Source: Corynebacterium kroppenstedtii (GTDB lineage: Bacteria; Actinomycetota; Actinomycetes; Mycobacteriales; Mycobacteriaceae). From it: a stretch of DNA of 64,000 nucleotides. The notes below the pieces were generated by a model that saw only the letters and a program-made list of their open reading frames with translations, did no database searches and had not been told where the DNA came from. This document shows, piece after piece, positions 1 to 8,024 of the stretch. The stretch covers positions 868,001-932,000 of the forward strand of contig NZ_CP069792.1 of NCBI RefSeq assembly GCF_016894245.1, read 5' to 3'. The first letter of the stretch is position 1, and every line of letters starts with the position of its first letter. A program made the translations under genes and the position numbers.

Positions 1-322
1 CGTTATCGACGTAGTCCAGAGTGGTGAGGTAGTCGACGACAGCGCTGACATCCTCGGTCCTGATATGTGGATTCTCCAGTTGACGGGGTTCACCAGAACT
101 GGCGCCCTGGAAGGACGCGTCGTAGACGACGGTGACAAATCCGTATTCGGCGACTTTTTTGGCGTAGAGGCCTGCGGTTTGCTCCTTCACGCCACCACCG
201 GGATGGGAAACGACGATGGCGGGATAGGTCTGTGAGGCCTCGAACTCTGGAGGGAAGTTGATTACTGCAGAGAGTGTTGTGCCATAACCGTTGAGAGTCT
301 TGATATTGATGTTTTTGCTCAT
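1..322 (-). CDS. alpha/beta hydrolase (dienelactone hydrolase-like), 3' end outside window
   Basis: The N-terminal 107 residues of an alpha/beta hydrolase; the catalytic part lies beyond the left edge. It begins MSKNINIKTLNG and contains the SHPGGG turn and a YDASFQG / SGEPRQLENP stretch. The same stretch in the neighbouring gene reads YQGESTGEPRQLEDP, so the two are tandem paralogues in one orientation, 58 bases apart. Probably acts on small esters or lactones in the cytoplasm (inference; substrate unknown). The ATG at 322 has a GGAACA ribosome-binding site a few bases upstream. Likely co-transcribed with the SDR and hydrolase genes upstream of it. Confidence 0.8.
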   Translation of the reverse strand, partial: MSKNINIKTLNGYGTTLSAVINFPPEFEASQTYPAIVVSHPGGGVKEQTAGLYAKKVAEYGFVTVVYDASFQGASSGEPRQLENPHIRTEDVSAVVDYLTTLDYVDN

Positions 323-380
323 GTTTGTTCCTTTACAGGTCGCTGGTCAGTTCGCCTTGAGGAATCAGTTCGTTAAATAA

Positions 381-1283
381 TTAGTTGCCCGCGAGCTTCT
401 CGCGAAAGAAGGAGCTCATCTTGGCAACAGCCGGGTCGACGTAGTCGGGCTTGTCGTAGAGGTCGACGTGTGACGCGCCGTCGATAATGAACAATTCCTT
501 TGGTTCTTGAGCCTTCTCAATCGCGTTCTGCGAATACGGCAGCGTGTCCGCATCACTTCCGGCAATCATGAGCAGCGGACGGGGCGAGATCTGATCGATG
601 AAACCGTAGGCGTCGAACACAGCAATGCGGTCGAAGCTCGTCGGATCGACCGTATTCGGTGCTCGGTCATCCTTGGCACGGTCCGTGCGGTAGTAGTCGT
701 AGGCTTCCTTGTACATCGAACGATCGGGGTACTCGTTTGCCTGATCCTGGGTCATCGGGATCATTGGTTGTGCTTCGACGTCCTTACCCGCTGCACGGTC
801 GGTGCGAGCTTGTACCGAGGCTTCGAGGAATTTCGGCAGCGTCTCAGCCTGGGACCGGTACACGTCACCCAGGTCGGCCCCGCTGACAGTGGCGACCGCC
901 TTGATCCGAATATCACTGGACGCGGCGAACGGTACGAACCCTCCGGAGGCGCAGATGCCGAGAGCACCAATCCGGTCGGCGTCGACCTCCTTACACGTCG
1001 CTAGGTAACTAACGGCGTCCTTGATGTTTTCGACACGAATGAAGGGGTCTTCGAGCTGACGGGGTTCGCCGGTGCTTTCTCCCTGGTAGGCGGCGTCGAA
1101 CGTTAATGTGACGAAGCCTTCCTTGGATAGCCGTGTTGCGTAATTGATCGGTGATTGTTGGCGGACACTGCCGAATGGGTGGCTAATGACAATCGCGGGA
1201 CTTGCACCCTGCGCGTCGTCGGGAATGAACAACGTGCCCGCGATGGTTTGGTTTCCGCTGGAAAACTTAACGTCAGTCTGCAT
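381..1283 (-). CDS. alpha/beta hydrolase, dienelactone hydrolase-like
   Basis: A 300-residue cytoplasmic alpha/beta hydrolase. The nucleophile elbow is GICASGG, putting Cys111 in the nucleophile position as in dienelactone hydrolases. The acid is probably in the AGSDADTLP segment, and the His in DGASHVDLYD near the C-terminus. The frame stays open upstream, but MQTDVKFSSGN at 1283 is where family homology begins and it has an AAGGAACCTG ribosome-binding site, so the longer N-terminus is spurious. It lies between a paralogue (58 bases downstream) and an SDR (97 bases upstream) on the same strand; the set probably forms one operon controlled by the divergent MmyB-type regulator. Substrate unknown. 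Confidence 0.85.
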   Translation of the reverse strand: MQTDVKFSSGNQTIAGTLFIPDDAQGASPAIVISHPFGSVRQQSPINYATRLSKEGFVTLTFDAAYQGESTGEPRQLEDPFIRVENIKDAVSYLATCKEVDADRIGALGICASGGFVPFAASSDIRIKAVATVSGADLGDVYRSQAETLPKFLEASVQARTDRAAGKDVEAQPMIPMTQDQANEYPDRSMYKEAYDYYRTDRAKDDRAPNTVDPTSFDRIAVFDAYGFIDQISPRPLLMIAGSDADTLPYSQNAIEKAQEPKELFIIDGASHVDLYDKPDYVDPAVAKMSSFFREKLAGN

Positions 1284-1380
1284 TACAGGTTCCTTCCTTG
1301 AAACTTCTTTTCTTGAAATGAGCCGGTAGTGACTTACGCCACCCACGATATGGACGAGCGGAATCCTCAACCAGGGGTTC

Positions 1381-2019
1381 TCAGTACCAGGCAGGCTTGT
1401 CGCCGTCGGTACCCGGCTTGTCGATCCCGACGTTGGCGCGCGAGTGTTGGGTTGGGTCGGCAATGATGGACGCAATGAATGCAGCGACGGCCTTGCGCGA
1501 CACCTCGGTCCCTTTGAACTGCTCATCACGTTGGGTGAGTTCGTAATCGGTCTCGTCCTTATTGGTCAGCCACGCTGGGCGGACGATCGTGTAGTCCAGA
1601 TCCGAAGCCTCAATGATGTCTGCCGCGCGGCGGTAAATGGTCAACGCCTCGCCGCCGATGGCCTCCCGGTTCCAGGTGTTGAATTTCTCGGGCAGCTCAT
1701 CGTAAATTCCGAGCGCATCGACGAAAATCAGGCGCGCGACCCCGGCCGTTTTCATGGCATCGATAAGTGCGCGTGCCTGCTCGTCGAGGTTTCCTGCAAG
1801 GTTGGCATAAACAATGTCCTGCCCCTCGAGCGCTGCACCGAGAGCGTCCGCGTCGAGCACATCACCTTCGACGATGCGGGCCCCGTCGGGCGCATCGACT
1901 TTGGAAGCATTGCGGGCAAACAGTGTGAGGCTATCCCCGTGGTCAGCCTGGTCCGCGATCGTGGGGATGGCGTGGCGGGCGATCTGGCCGCTGGCGCCTA
2001 GAACGATAACGTTGGTCAT
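1381..2019 (-). CDS. NAD(P)H-binding SDR-type oxidoreductase
   Basis: A 212-residue atypical short-chain dehydrogenase/NAD(P)-binding protein. The N-terminus MTNVIVLGASGQIARH carries the Rossmann glycine motif at residues 8-14. There is a downstream DALGIYDELP segment and a YTIVRPAWLT strand typical of NmrA/YwnB-like SDRs. The start at 2019 is preceded by AAAGGAG at good spacing. First gene of a leftward set with two hydrolases. Members often are quinone or flavin reductases or redox sensors, so the reaction cannot be fixed from sequence. The longer open frame upstream to 2247 has no family homology and no better start. Confidence 0.85.
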   Translation of the reverse strand: MTNVIVLGASGQIARHAIPTIADQADHGDSLTLFARNASKVDAPDGARIVEGDVLDADALGAALEGQDIVYANLAGNLDEQARALIDAMKTAGVARLIFVDALGIYDELPEKFNTWNREAIGGEALTIYRRAADIIEASDLDYTIVRPAWLTNKDETDYELTQRDEQFKGTEVSRKAVAAFIASIIADPTQHSRANVGIDKPGTDGDKPAWY

Positions 2020-2289
2020 GCTAACTCCTTTGTTGGGTTGCTTTGGTATGACGTAACAATGCTGACTTAACAACGTCTTCGAGCTCGAGGGTATCGACGG
2101 TTCCCCATGCCATCCAGGGGTTGTCAGTGCCTGTTCGAAGAGCCGTATCTTTAACTCCATCAACTCCAGCCGTTGACCCTCCACCATACGGGGAGCGCCT
2201 ATGACTGGGGTTTCGTCCTCGCAGGGGAGCTGTTGGGGAGTACCCATAACCTATGGCTTCGGAGTGGGCTCCTCATTACTGTTGAGGTT
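2020..2289. promoter_or_regulatory. divergent promoter region of SDR operon and MmyB-type regulator
   Basis: A 270-base gap between two divergent genes and therefore the expected place for both promoters and the regulator's operator. A short self-complementary stretch (TTCGAGCTCGAG) is present near 2090. No convincing long palindrome or -10/-35 pair was recognised by eye. Confidence 0.4.
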
Positions 2290-3174
2290 GTGTCTGCCAA
2301 CACCGAACTGCGCGAGTTTCTTATTTCCCGTCGCGACAAGCTACAGCCGGAGGAAGTCGGCTTACCGCGGGGTACCCGTCGTAGGGTGCCGGGGCTCCGG
2401 CGTGAAGAGGTGGCCTCACTCGCGGCTATCAGCGTTGACTACTACGTCCAGGTTGAACGTGGCTTGGCAAAAGGCGTTTCCGATGATGTGCTGACCGCGA
2501 TTGCGCGTGCCCTCCGACTGAACAATGCCGAACGCACATACTTATTCGAGTTGGCCGGCGAACGTCCCTCTCATCGGCCCGGTTCCTCCCACCATCGCGC
2601 GAAGCCGACGCCGACATGCTTGCCGCTGGGGTTAGAACAGTTGCTGGATGCGATGGGTGGCGTCCCGGCACTAGTTCAGAATGGCTCGCTCGACATTGTT
2701 GCTGCCAACAAGCTCGGCCGCGCGTTGTATCGCCCAGTGTTCGAGAACTGGCCACGCCCGAACCTCGCGCGCTACGTATTCCTCGACGAGGATTCGCTGC
2801 GTTTTTTCGATGACTGGGATGCTATCGCTGATGAAGCGGTCGCCATGCTCCGCCTTGAGCAGGCACGCACACCTAGCCGGGTCATCGATGCACTGATCGC
2901 TGAATTGTCCCAGCAGAGCGAGGCCTTCGATGCGCGCTGGTCCGCGCGTGACGTCGCTGATCACCGACGGGGAACCAAGGTTGTGCATGACGCTGAGGTT
3001 GGCGAACTCTGGCTGCGCTACGAAGCCCTCGATGTGGTGGGGAATCCTGGTCTGCGGCTCCTGGGCTACACCCCCGAACCAGACCACCCAGCAACACGCG
3101 ATGGACTGCGTCTGCTTGCCACCATGGCTGCGACGAATTACGTGAATAGCTCATCTGAGCTGCAGCGACCGTGA
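2290..3174 (+). CDS. MmyB-like helix-turn-helix transcriptional regulator
   Basis: A 294-residue XRE-family regulator. The first approximately 80 residues hold the helix-turn-helix with the family hallmark RRVPGLRREEVASLA (about 30-44) and SVDYYVQVERG. The rest (about 100-280) is an MmyB-type ligand-binding domain with the conserved NGSLDIVAANKLGRALY. The GTG at 2290 matches the usual family N-terminus and follows a GAGG; the longer upstream frame is not conserved. It is transcribed away from the SDR-hydrolase genes, and MmyB regulators usually control the adjacent divergent oxidoreductase. Inducer unknown. Confidence 0.85.
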   Translation: MSANTELREFLISRRDKLQPEEVGLPRGTRRRVPGLRREEVASLAAISVDYYVQVERGLAKGVSDDVLTAIARALRLNNAERTYLFELAGERPSHRPGSSHHRAKPTPTCLPLGLEQLLDAMGGVPALVQNGSLDIVAANKLGRALYRPVFENWPRPNLARYVFLDEDSLRFFDDWDAIADEAVAMLRLEQARTPSRVIDALIAELSQQSEAFDARWSARDVADHRRGTKVVHDAEVGELWLRYEALDVVGNPGLRLLGYTPEPDHPATRDGLRLLATMAATNYVNSSSELQRP

Positions 3175-3318
3175 CTTGGGCGCTTGGCTCAGACCATAAG
3201 ACTGGGTGCTTGGATGAGAGGCGCGAGCGGCCAACGTCATAAAGTGGTACGCACAACAACTCGCGGCACGCAACGCCTCGCGGTATGTAACGCACAAAGA
3301 GGCGAGAAAGAGGACCAC

Positions 3319-4017
3319 ATGACGTCTGCTGAATCCGACGGCAACTACCCCGTCATCGCAGTGGTAGCCGGTGAAGGGCCCACCGCAGTGTGGCATGTCG
3401 ACACCGATCCGCTAGCTAAAACAGGTCAGTTCGTCGGCGCGTGGATCGTCGGTACGGGGAAAACAAGCATCCAGCCTGGTGAAACGGATAAGTTATCCTG
3501 GGCGGGAGCGAAACTCGATCAATCCGTTCTTCCCATGCTTATCGACGGTCACCCTGTGGTAGCGACCGGCAGTGGCAGAAAAGCACTCGCCACCATTGAT
3601 GATGCCATTGGTGACACTGACGAAGGAAGTGGGGCATCCGACGGAGGAACCGCGACGTGGAGCGTCGTCAATGTCGACGAGACCGTCGCAGCGATCAAGG
3701 AAGCAGTGGCCTCATATAAGGAGGCGCTGAAGGCCGAAAATGCGCGTCGGAAAGCGAACGGCCAGAGCACTTTGAAGGGGCAAACCTACCCCGCCGTCGC
3801 AGATGTGGACCCTGCCTATGACGCCGCCGACGCGCTCGGCGTCGACAACCCGTTGGCCAAAGAGTGCTGGGCTTGGGCGGAGGGCATTCGACGGTTAGTG
3901 GACACGTGGAACGGCATCGATGTCCAGCGCCGGGCCAAAGCCACCGATTATTTGCAGCACTTCGGCGGCAAAGAACCACAGTCTATTCCCCTGGTCACAC
4001 GCACAACTGAGCACTAA
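3319..4017 (+). CDS. conserved-looking hypothetical protein
   Basis: A 232-residue soluble protein of unknown function. No signal peptide or membrane segment. It opens with an alternating hydrophobic strand (PVIAVVAGEGPTAVWHVD), followed by a Gly/Ser/Asp-rich loop near residues 95-110, a lysine-rich helix (EAVASYKEALKAENARRKANG) and a C-terminal helical half. The ATG at 3319 follows AAAGAGGACC, a good ribosome-binding site. It is followed 74 bases later by another acidic orphan gene, so the two may be linked. I do not recognise a family. Confidence 0.7.
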   Translation: MTSAESDGNYPVIAVVAGEGPTAVWHVDTDPLAKTGQFVGAWIVGTGKTSIQPGETDKLSWAGAKLDQSVLPMLIDGHPVVATGSGRKALATIDDAIGDTDEGSGASDGGTATWSVVNVDETVAAIKEAVASYKEALKAENARRKANGQSTLKGQTYPAVADVDPAYDAADALGVDNPLAKECWAWAEGIRRLVDTWNGIDVQRRAKATDYLQHFGGKEPQSIPLVTRTTEH

Positions 4018-4091
4018 CAGACGGCCCGCCAAACCCAAAGTAGGGAATAATCAGCGCACCAGCCCCGGCATTTGTGTCTACCCTGGGTTTT

Positions 4092-5159
4092 ATGAGCACA
4101 AATACCGCCCGCGACGATGACAACGTCATCGAACTGAGCGATTATGCGAATCGCGCGCGCAGCGGTGACAGCAGCCATTTTCCCCAGAGCCAAAGCGAAC
4201 CCGCACCAGATGACAGCGAATCCGTCGCGAGAGAACCCGCCAGCCTCGTGATCTCTGTGCACCAAAGCGGTGGAGACGGACCCCAATACCGAATCATCGG
4301 GATTAACGATGCCCTTCATATCACTGATCTCTTCACTGTGTTGGACACATGCTTCGGGTGTGATGGTGACGCAGAATGGATCCTTCACGGTACAGACGGG
4401 AACGATGGGGTCGGCGAAATCGACGGGATAGCTGGAGAAAGCGAGCATGTCGTTGAGGATTGGCCGTTATACGAGCTGCTCAATGCCCCCGGCGACACTC
4501 TCGATGTGACCCGCCACCAACATGCGGCTGGGAACTCTAAACCTGGGGAGGGGAGCGCTGATCAGGATGTTGTCGATAAGAATGTTGATGAACACGATGA
4601 CCTGCAGTTTCATATCGACGTTGCCGAGTGCTATCTCCGTGATCACGGGACTCCCGACGCGTTGTGTGTCGGTGGGGACGAACACGCAGATTTAGACAGC
4701 ATCAATGCAGAGCTAACCGGCGCGGCGACGACGCAGCACATTCTGTGCGCGACGAAACCGATGATCCGCTTGGCTATTGAACGCAGTGGCATATTTGACT
4801 TCATTCCGCTGCTTCAAGCGCTGGATTTAGGCAGAGAAATTAACGTAGACCCCGACACTTTAGATGTCTGCCGCTCCCTCCCGAAAGAAAAGGATCCGGC
4901 CGGCCGTGATGCAGCAGTTGCTGAAATCTTGGCCCAAGCAGCCCTGGTTGAAGGCCCCCTGCGAGCAGACATCATTGAAACGATGATGGAAGCAATTGGC
5001 TGGGTAGCTGACGACGGTTCGGAACTGAAACTTCCTGAGATTGATCAACTGGCCAGCGAAACTTTGCAGGCCTTCGAGCACATAGGGCTCACGGGGGATA
5101 AGCGATTGTCTTCACTGGAACGTCTTGAATTGTGCCGCGCAATAATCCGTGCGGACTAG
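4092..5159 (+). CDS. acidic hypothetical protein
   Basis: A 355-residue, strongly acidic, soluble protein with no recognised domain. The first approximately 60 residues are polar and probably disordered, the middle is Asp/Gly-rich, and the C-terminal third (from about 220) is helical with many Leu/Glu repeats. The start is chosen at ATG 4092. There is no Shine-Dalgarno, but a TACCCT -10-like hexamer ends 7 bases upstream, which fits a leaderless message; GTG 4074 is the alternative. A 17-base tandem duplication spans its stop codon. Confidence 0.65.
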   Translation: MSTNTARDDDNVIELSDYANRARSGDSSHFPQSQSEPAPDDSESVAREPASLVISVHQSGGDGPQYRIIGINDALHITDLFTVLDTCFGCDGDAEWILHGTDGNDGVGEIDGIAGESEHVVEDWPLYELLNAPGDTLDVTRHQHAAGNSKPGEGSADQDVVDKNVDEHDDLQFHIDVAECYLRDHGTPDALCVGGDEHADLDSINAELTGAATTQHILCATKPMIRLAIERSGIFDFIPLLQALDLGREINVDPDTLDVCRSLPKEKDPAGRDAAVAEILAQAALVEGPLRADIIETMMEAIGWVADDGSELKLPEIDQLASETLQAFEHIGLTGDKRLSSLERLELCRAIIRAD

Positions 5160-5179
5160 GTAACGGCGCGGACTAGGTA
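5151..5179. repeat. 17-bp tandem duplication across a stop codon
   Basis: GCGGACTAGGTA occurs at 5151-5162 and again at 5168-5179, one 17-base period apart. The first copy contains the TAG stop of the upstream gene. Confidence 0.85.
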
Positions 5180-5258
5180 TGACGGTGACCGGTCGGCCGA
5201 TAGCGGACATGAGCCGGGGGAGGACCGTGAAGCGCGGTGAAGAGTAAGCTGCCAGGAC

Positions 5259-5906
5259 GTGAGTGAAACCAAGCCTGACCACCCAACCGATGATCACGCC
5301 GAGCCGGAACTACTGACGCCCAACCTATCGGGGGCTTTAGCTGCCGAGAGTGCCGCAATGGATAACTCCGATGATGTAACAGACAACGGTATGGCGGAAA
5401 ACGTCGCAATAGTAAGTGACGCGGCTGCACAGAATGGAACCCCAGCGTCGCACGACAGTGCCACCACATCCGGCACCGCCGGCGTCGATGCCCCCGCTCC
5501 GCAGGGAGCGAGCGTCCTCACTCACCTCTATAAATTCGTGATCGCAGGCGGAATCTCCGCTGTTGTGGACTACGGCCTGACCATGATCATCCAGCATGCG
5601 TTTGGGCAGTCGTATCCACTCGCGAAGGCCATTGGCTTTATCTTCGGCACCATCACGGCTTACATCATCAACCGTCGCTGGACTTTTGAGGCTGAAGCAT
5701 CGGCAAAGAAATTTGTTCAGACGATGTCCCTCTACGCACTGATGTTCGCCGTCCAGTGGGGCCTTGCGGTCTCAGTGAACCATCTCTTGCTTAATGCCGG
5801 GGCCAGTGCTTTCATTGCCGGCACCGTCGGTTATGTCATTGGCCAGGGCGTGGCCACCGCCGTGAACTTCGTTGTCCAGCGGTGGGTCATCTTCAAAACC
5901 AACTAG
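5259..5906 (+). CDS. GtrA family membrane protein
   Basis: A 215-residue protein with a polar, acidic N-terminal tail of about 85 residues followed by a GtrA/DPMS-type domain with four predicted membrane helices. The first runs through KFVIAGGISAVVDYG; the family signature NRRWTFE lies on the loop after helix two. GtrA proteins are thought to move or help flip lipid-linked sugars for envelope glycosylation (family knowledge). The start is GTG 5259 with CAGGA upstream. The long charged tail is unusual for this normally 120-150 residue family. It converges on the epimerase gene. Confidence 0.85.
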   Translation: MSETKPDHPTDDHAEPELLTPNLSGALAAESAAMDNSDDVTDNGMAENVAIVSDAAAQNGTPASHDSATTSGTAGVDAPAPQGASVLTHLYKFVIAGGISAVVDYGLTMIIQHAFGQSYPLAKAIGFIFGTITAYIINRRWTFEAEASAKKFVQTMSLYALMFAVQWGLAVSVNHLLLNAGASAFIAGTVGYVIGQGVATAVNFVVQRWVIFKTN

Positions 5907-5931
5907 CGGGACCAGCTAGGGGGCTTTCACC

Positions 5932-7398
5932 TCATTTCCCCAGCGTGTGGCGCAACGCCTCTTCCAAATCAGTGAAGCGGAACGTGTATTTGTTCTTCTT
6001 TAACACCTCGGGTTTCATCTTGACCGACGAGAGAGCAAGCTGATCTGCGCCCTCCTTACCCATCAGAGCATCCGGTCCCAGACGTGGCGTCGGAATGACA
6101 GACGGGCGACGAAGAACTTTCGCCAGTATGGACGCGAATTCTTTTTGCTTTACCGGGTTGGGAGCAGCGGCATTAACCGGCCCGGATACCTCGGGGTTAA
6201 ACGCCGACCAAATATAGATCTGGGCAAGGTCATCAATACCAATCCACGGCTGCCACATCTCACCGCCGTTCAGTGGGCCGCCTCCACCCATGAGATACAG
6301 CGGGAGCTGGGCGCCTAGGAGGCCCCCACGGGCGGATAACACCAGGCCAGTCCGGATGAGTGCCACCCGAATACCAGCCTCTTCCGCCTGTAGCGCAGCG
6401 TCCTCCCAGCGCTGGCATACGTCGGCAAGGAAATCGTCGCCCGCTGGAGACTCTTCCGTCACCGAACCCGCATCAGCTCCGTAATACCCGCTGGCTGAGG
6501 CATTAATTAGCGTAGTCGGTCCACCATCCGGCGCGGCCTTTTTCATTGCCTCGACAAGAGTCGTAGTGGCGTCGAGACGCGAATGAAGAATTGATTTCTT
6601 GTGGTCATCAGTAAAACGCCCCATAATCGACGTCCCTGCCAAGTTGATGACAGCTGTCGCACCTTTCAGAAGAGACGGGTCAAGGGTGCCGTTGCTGGGA
6701 TCCCAGCGCTTGTATGTGACACCGGGAACTTGCGACGTGCGAGAACTGCGGGTTAGGGCGATAACACTGTGGCCTAGTGAACGGAGGAGCGCCGAAATTG
6801 CTTGCCCGACTAATCCGGTTTCGCCTGCGATGACAAAAGTTTGAGGAGTTGTGGGATCAGTAGCCCTATCCGTGCTGCCGATATCACGTAATTGCTGTTT
6901 AAAGGCTAAGTCAGCCACCGTCTGGCGTGTGCGGAAATCAAACGTCCGCTCCAGCTCTTTGTCAATCTTTTTCTTAACCAGCCAATTCTTACCCAGTGCT
7001 GACGTCTTGCCCGGAAGCTCCGCTGTTACCTGATCCTGAACTAGTGAGGAACCACCATTGGAATCGGAAAACTTATCGTCCGAAAATGTGTGGGTATGCT
7101 CCCATGAATCGAGAGGGCCCTGCACCATCATGTCCGTAAACGACTCGCCTTGGGTGTACGCAGTATGACGCGCCTTCCATTTTACTGTCGTCGACACTGG
7201 CGCCAGGCCCTCTAGCCAGGGCAAGCCCATTTCTAACTCAGTCTCGGAGCCCTCCGCTAGACCTTTGCTGGGGCCCGAAGTCAACGTTGTTGAAAAATCA
7301 GGGCATAAACGCGCAGCGCCTCCAGCGGATTCGTAATACTCCACGACGTCGCGCCGGGGAAAGGGGATCCGTGCGGTATGTGAATACTCGATAGTCAT
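5932..7398 (-). CDS. TIGR01777 family NAD-dependent epimerase with SRPBCC-like N-terminus
   Basis: A 488-residue two-domain protein. Residues 1-170 (opening MTIEYSHTARIPFPRRDV) resemble an SRPBCC/cyclase ligand-binding domain. Residues about 187-485 form an SDR39U1/YfcH-type epimerase with AGETGLVG (Gly192, 195, 198), the family segment NASASGYYGAD and MGGGGPLNGGEMWQPWIG. This fusion is common in actinobacteria. The start at 7398 is where homology begins, with GGAGGACGAAGAG upstream; the much longer upstream open frame runs through the copper promoter region and is spurious. Substrate unknown. Confidence 0.88.
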   Translation of the reverse strand: MTIEYSHTARIPFPRRDVVEYYESAGGAARLCPDFSTTLTSGPSKGLAEGSETELEMGLPWLEGLAPVSTTVKWKARHTAYTQGESFTDMMVQGPLDSWEHTHTFSDDKFSDSNGGSSLVQDQVTAELPGKTSALGKNWLVKKKIDKELERTFDFRTRQTVADLAFKQQLRDIGSTDRATDPTTPQTFVIAGETGLVGQAISALLRSLGHSVIALTRSSRTSQVPGVTYKRWDPSNGTLDPSLLKGATAVINLAGTSIMGRFTDDHKKSILHSRLDATTTLVEAMKKAAPDGGPTTLINASASGYYGADAGSVTEESPAGDDFLADVCQRWEDAALQAEEAGIRVALIRTGLVLSARGGLLGAQLPLYLMGGGGPLNGGEMWQPWIGIDDLAQIYIWSAFNPEVSGPVNAAAPNPVKQKEFASILAKVLRRPSVIPTPRLGPDALMGKEGADQLALSSVKMKPEVLKKNKYTFRFTDLEEALRHTLGK

Positions 7399-7539
7399 AA
7401 TTCTCTTCGTCCTCCTTGGTAATCGGATCATGGACGGTATGTGGCCCATTGTTGCAGAAACCTCCGACACGCGTGGCCGATACGAAGAGTGGGTGACGTG
7501 TCGTGATGGATAGACATGATGGACAGACAAGCGTAGGGA

Positions 7540-7556
7540 GTACCTGGTGGGGGTAT
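7540..7556. promoter_or_regulatory. imperfect CsoR-like operator
   Basis: The 17-base GTACCT-N5-GGGTAT palindrome is a two-mismatch version of the perfect sites at 7611 and 7645. It is the most upstream of three, about 240 bases before the chaperone start. Confidence 0.5.
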
Positions 7557-7610
7557 GTTGTGGCGAGTTACGTCGGGGCGGGTGTGGTGCGACGACAATA
7601 TCGTTGCGGA

Positions 7611-7627
7611 ATACCCAAGGGGGGTAT
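7611..7627. promoter_or_regulatory. CsoR-like operator, perfect palindrome
   Basis: ATACCC-N5-GGGTAT with perfect inverted halves, the shape of known CsoR operators. It sits upstream of a copZ-copA-csoR operon. Confidence 0.75.
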
Positions 7628-7644
7628 AGCGTTGGGTGTATCAG

Positions 7645-7661
7645 ATACCCCCGGAGGGTAT
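7645..7661. promoter_or_regulatory. CsoR-like operator, perfect palindrome
   Basis: A second perfect ATACCC-N5-GGGTAT site, exactly 34 bases from the first, so both lie on a similar face of the helix. The rest of the region up to 7781 probably holds the -10/-35 of the operon. Confidence 0.75.
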
Positions 7662-7781
7662 GTGATCGCCTGCGTGTATTCCGGTAATGCGGAATTATGA
7701 GCCCCTGACTCGGACACGTGCATTCGTGTGGACTATAAACACGCGGACGCCAGCAGCAACAGCGACGACAAGGAGATCGCC

Positions 7782-7991
7782 ATGAACACCCACAAGTACA
7801 AGATTTCGGGCATGACCTGCAGCCACTGCGAACGTGCAATTCGTGACGAAGTCAGCGAACTACCCGGTATCCATGTTGATGAGGTCAGCTTGGAAACGGG
7901 AATGTTGACCGTCAGCTCAGATGGTGACATCAAAGATATGAAGGTTCTTGAGGCCGTAGAGGAAGCGGGTTACACAGGTACCCGCCTGTAA
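7782..7991 (+). CDS. copZ: copper chaperone, heavy-metal-associated domain protein
   Basis: A 69-residue single HMA domain. The copper-binding loop is GMTCSHC with Cys13 and Cys16, and the fold ends with the typical AVEEAGYTGTRL. It binds Cu(I) in the cytoplasm and hands it to the ATPase (family knowledge). The ATG at 7782 follows AAGGAGATCGCC, an optimal ribosome-binding site. copA starts 33 bases downstream. Expected to be induced by copper through the CsoR-like boxes upstream. Confidence 0.92.
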   Translation: MNTHKYKISGMTCSHCERAIRDEVSELPGIHVDEVSLETGMLTVSSDGDIKDMKVLEAVEEAGYTGTRL

Positions 7992-8024
7992 ATCAACCGG
8001 CTGAAGTAAAGGGAAGCGAGAGAA

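Noticed and set aside
1284-1529. 82-residue N-terminal extension of the dienelactone hydrolase-like frame
   Set aside because: No family homology, and a good ribosome-binding site precedes the MQTDV start at 1283.
2110-2140. Segment resembling the 3' end of the SDR gene (AACCCCTGG core)
   Set aside because: Similarity is about 20 bases with several mismatches; too short to claim a gene remnant.
7399-7839. Long N-terminal extension of the epimerase frame
   Set aside because: It runs across the copper operon's operators and the copZ start on the other strand and has no homology.
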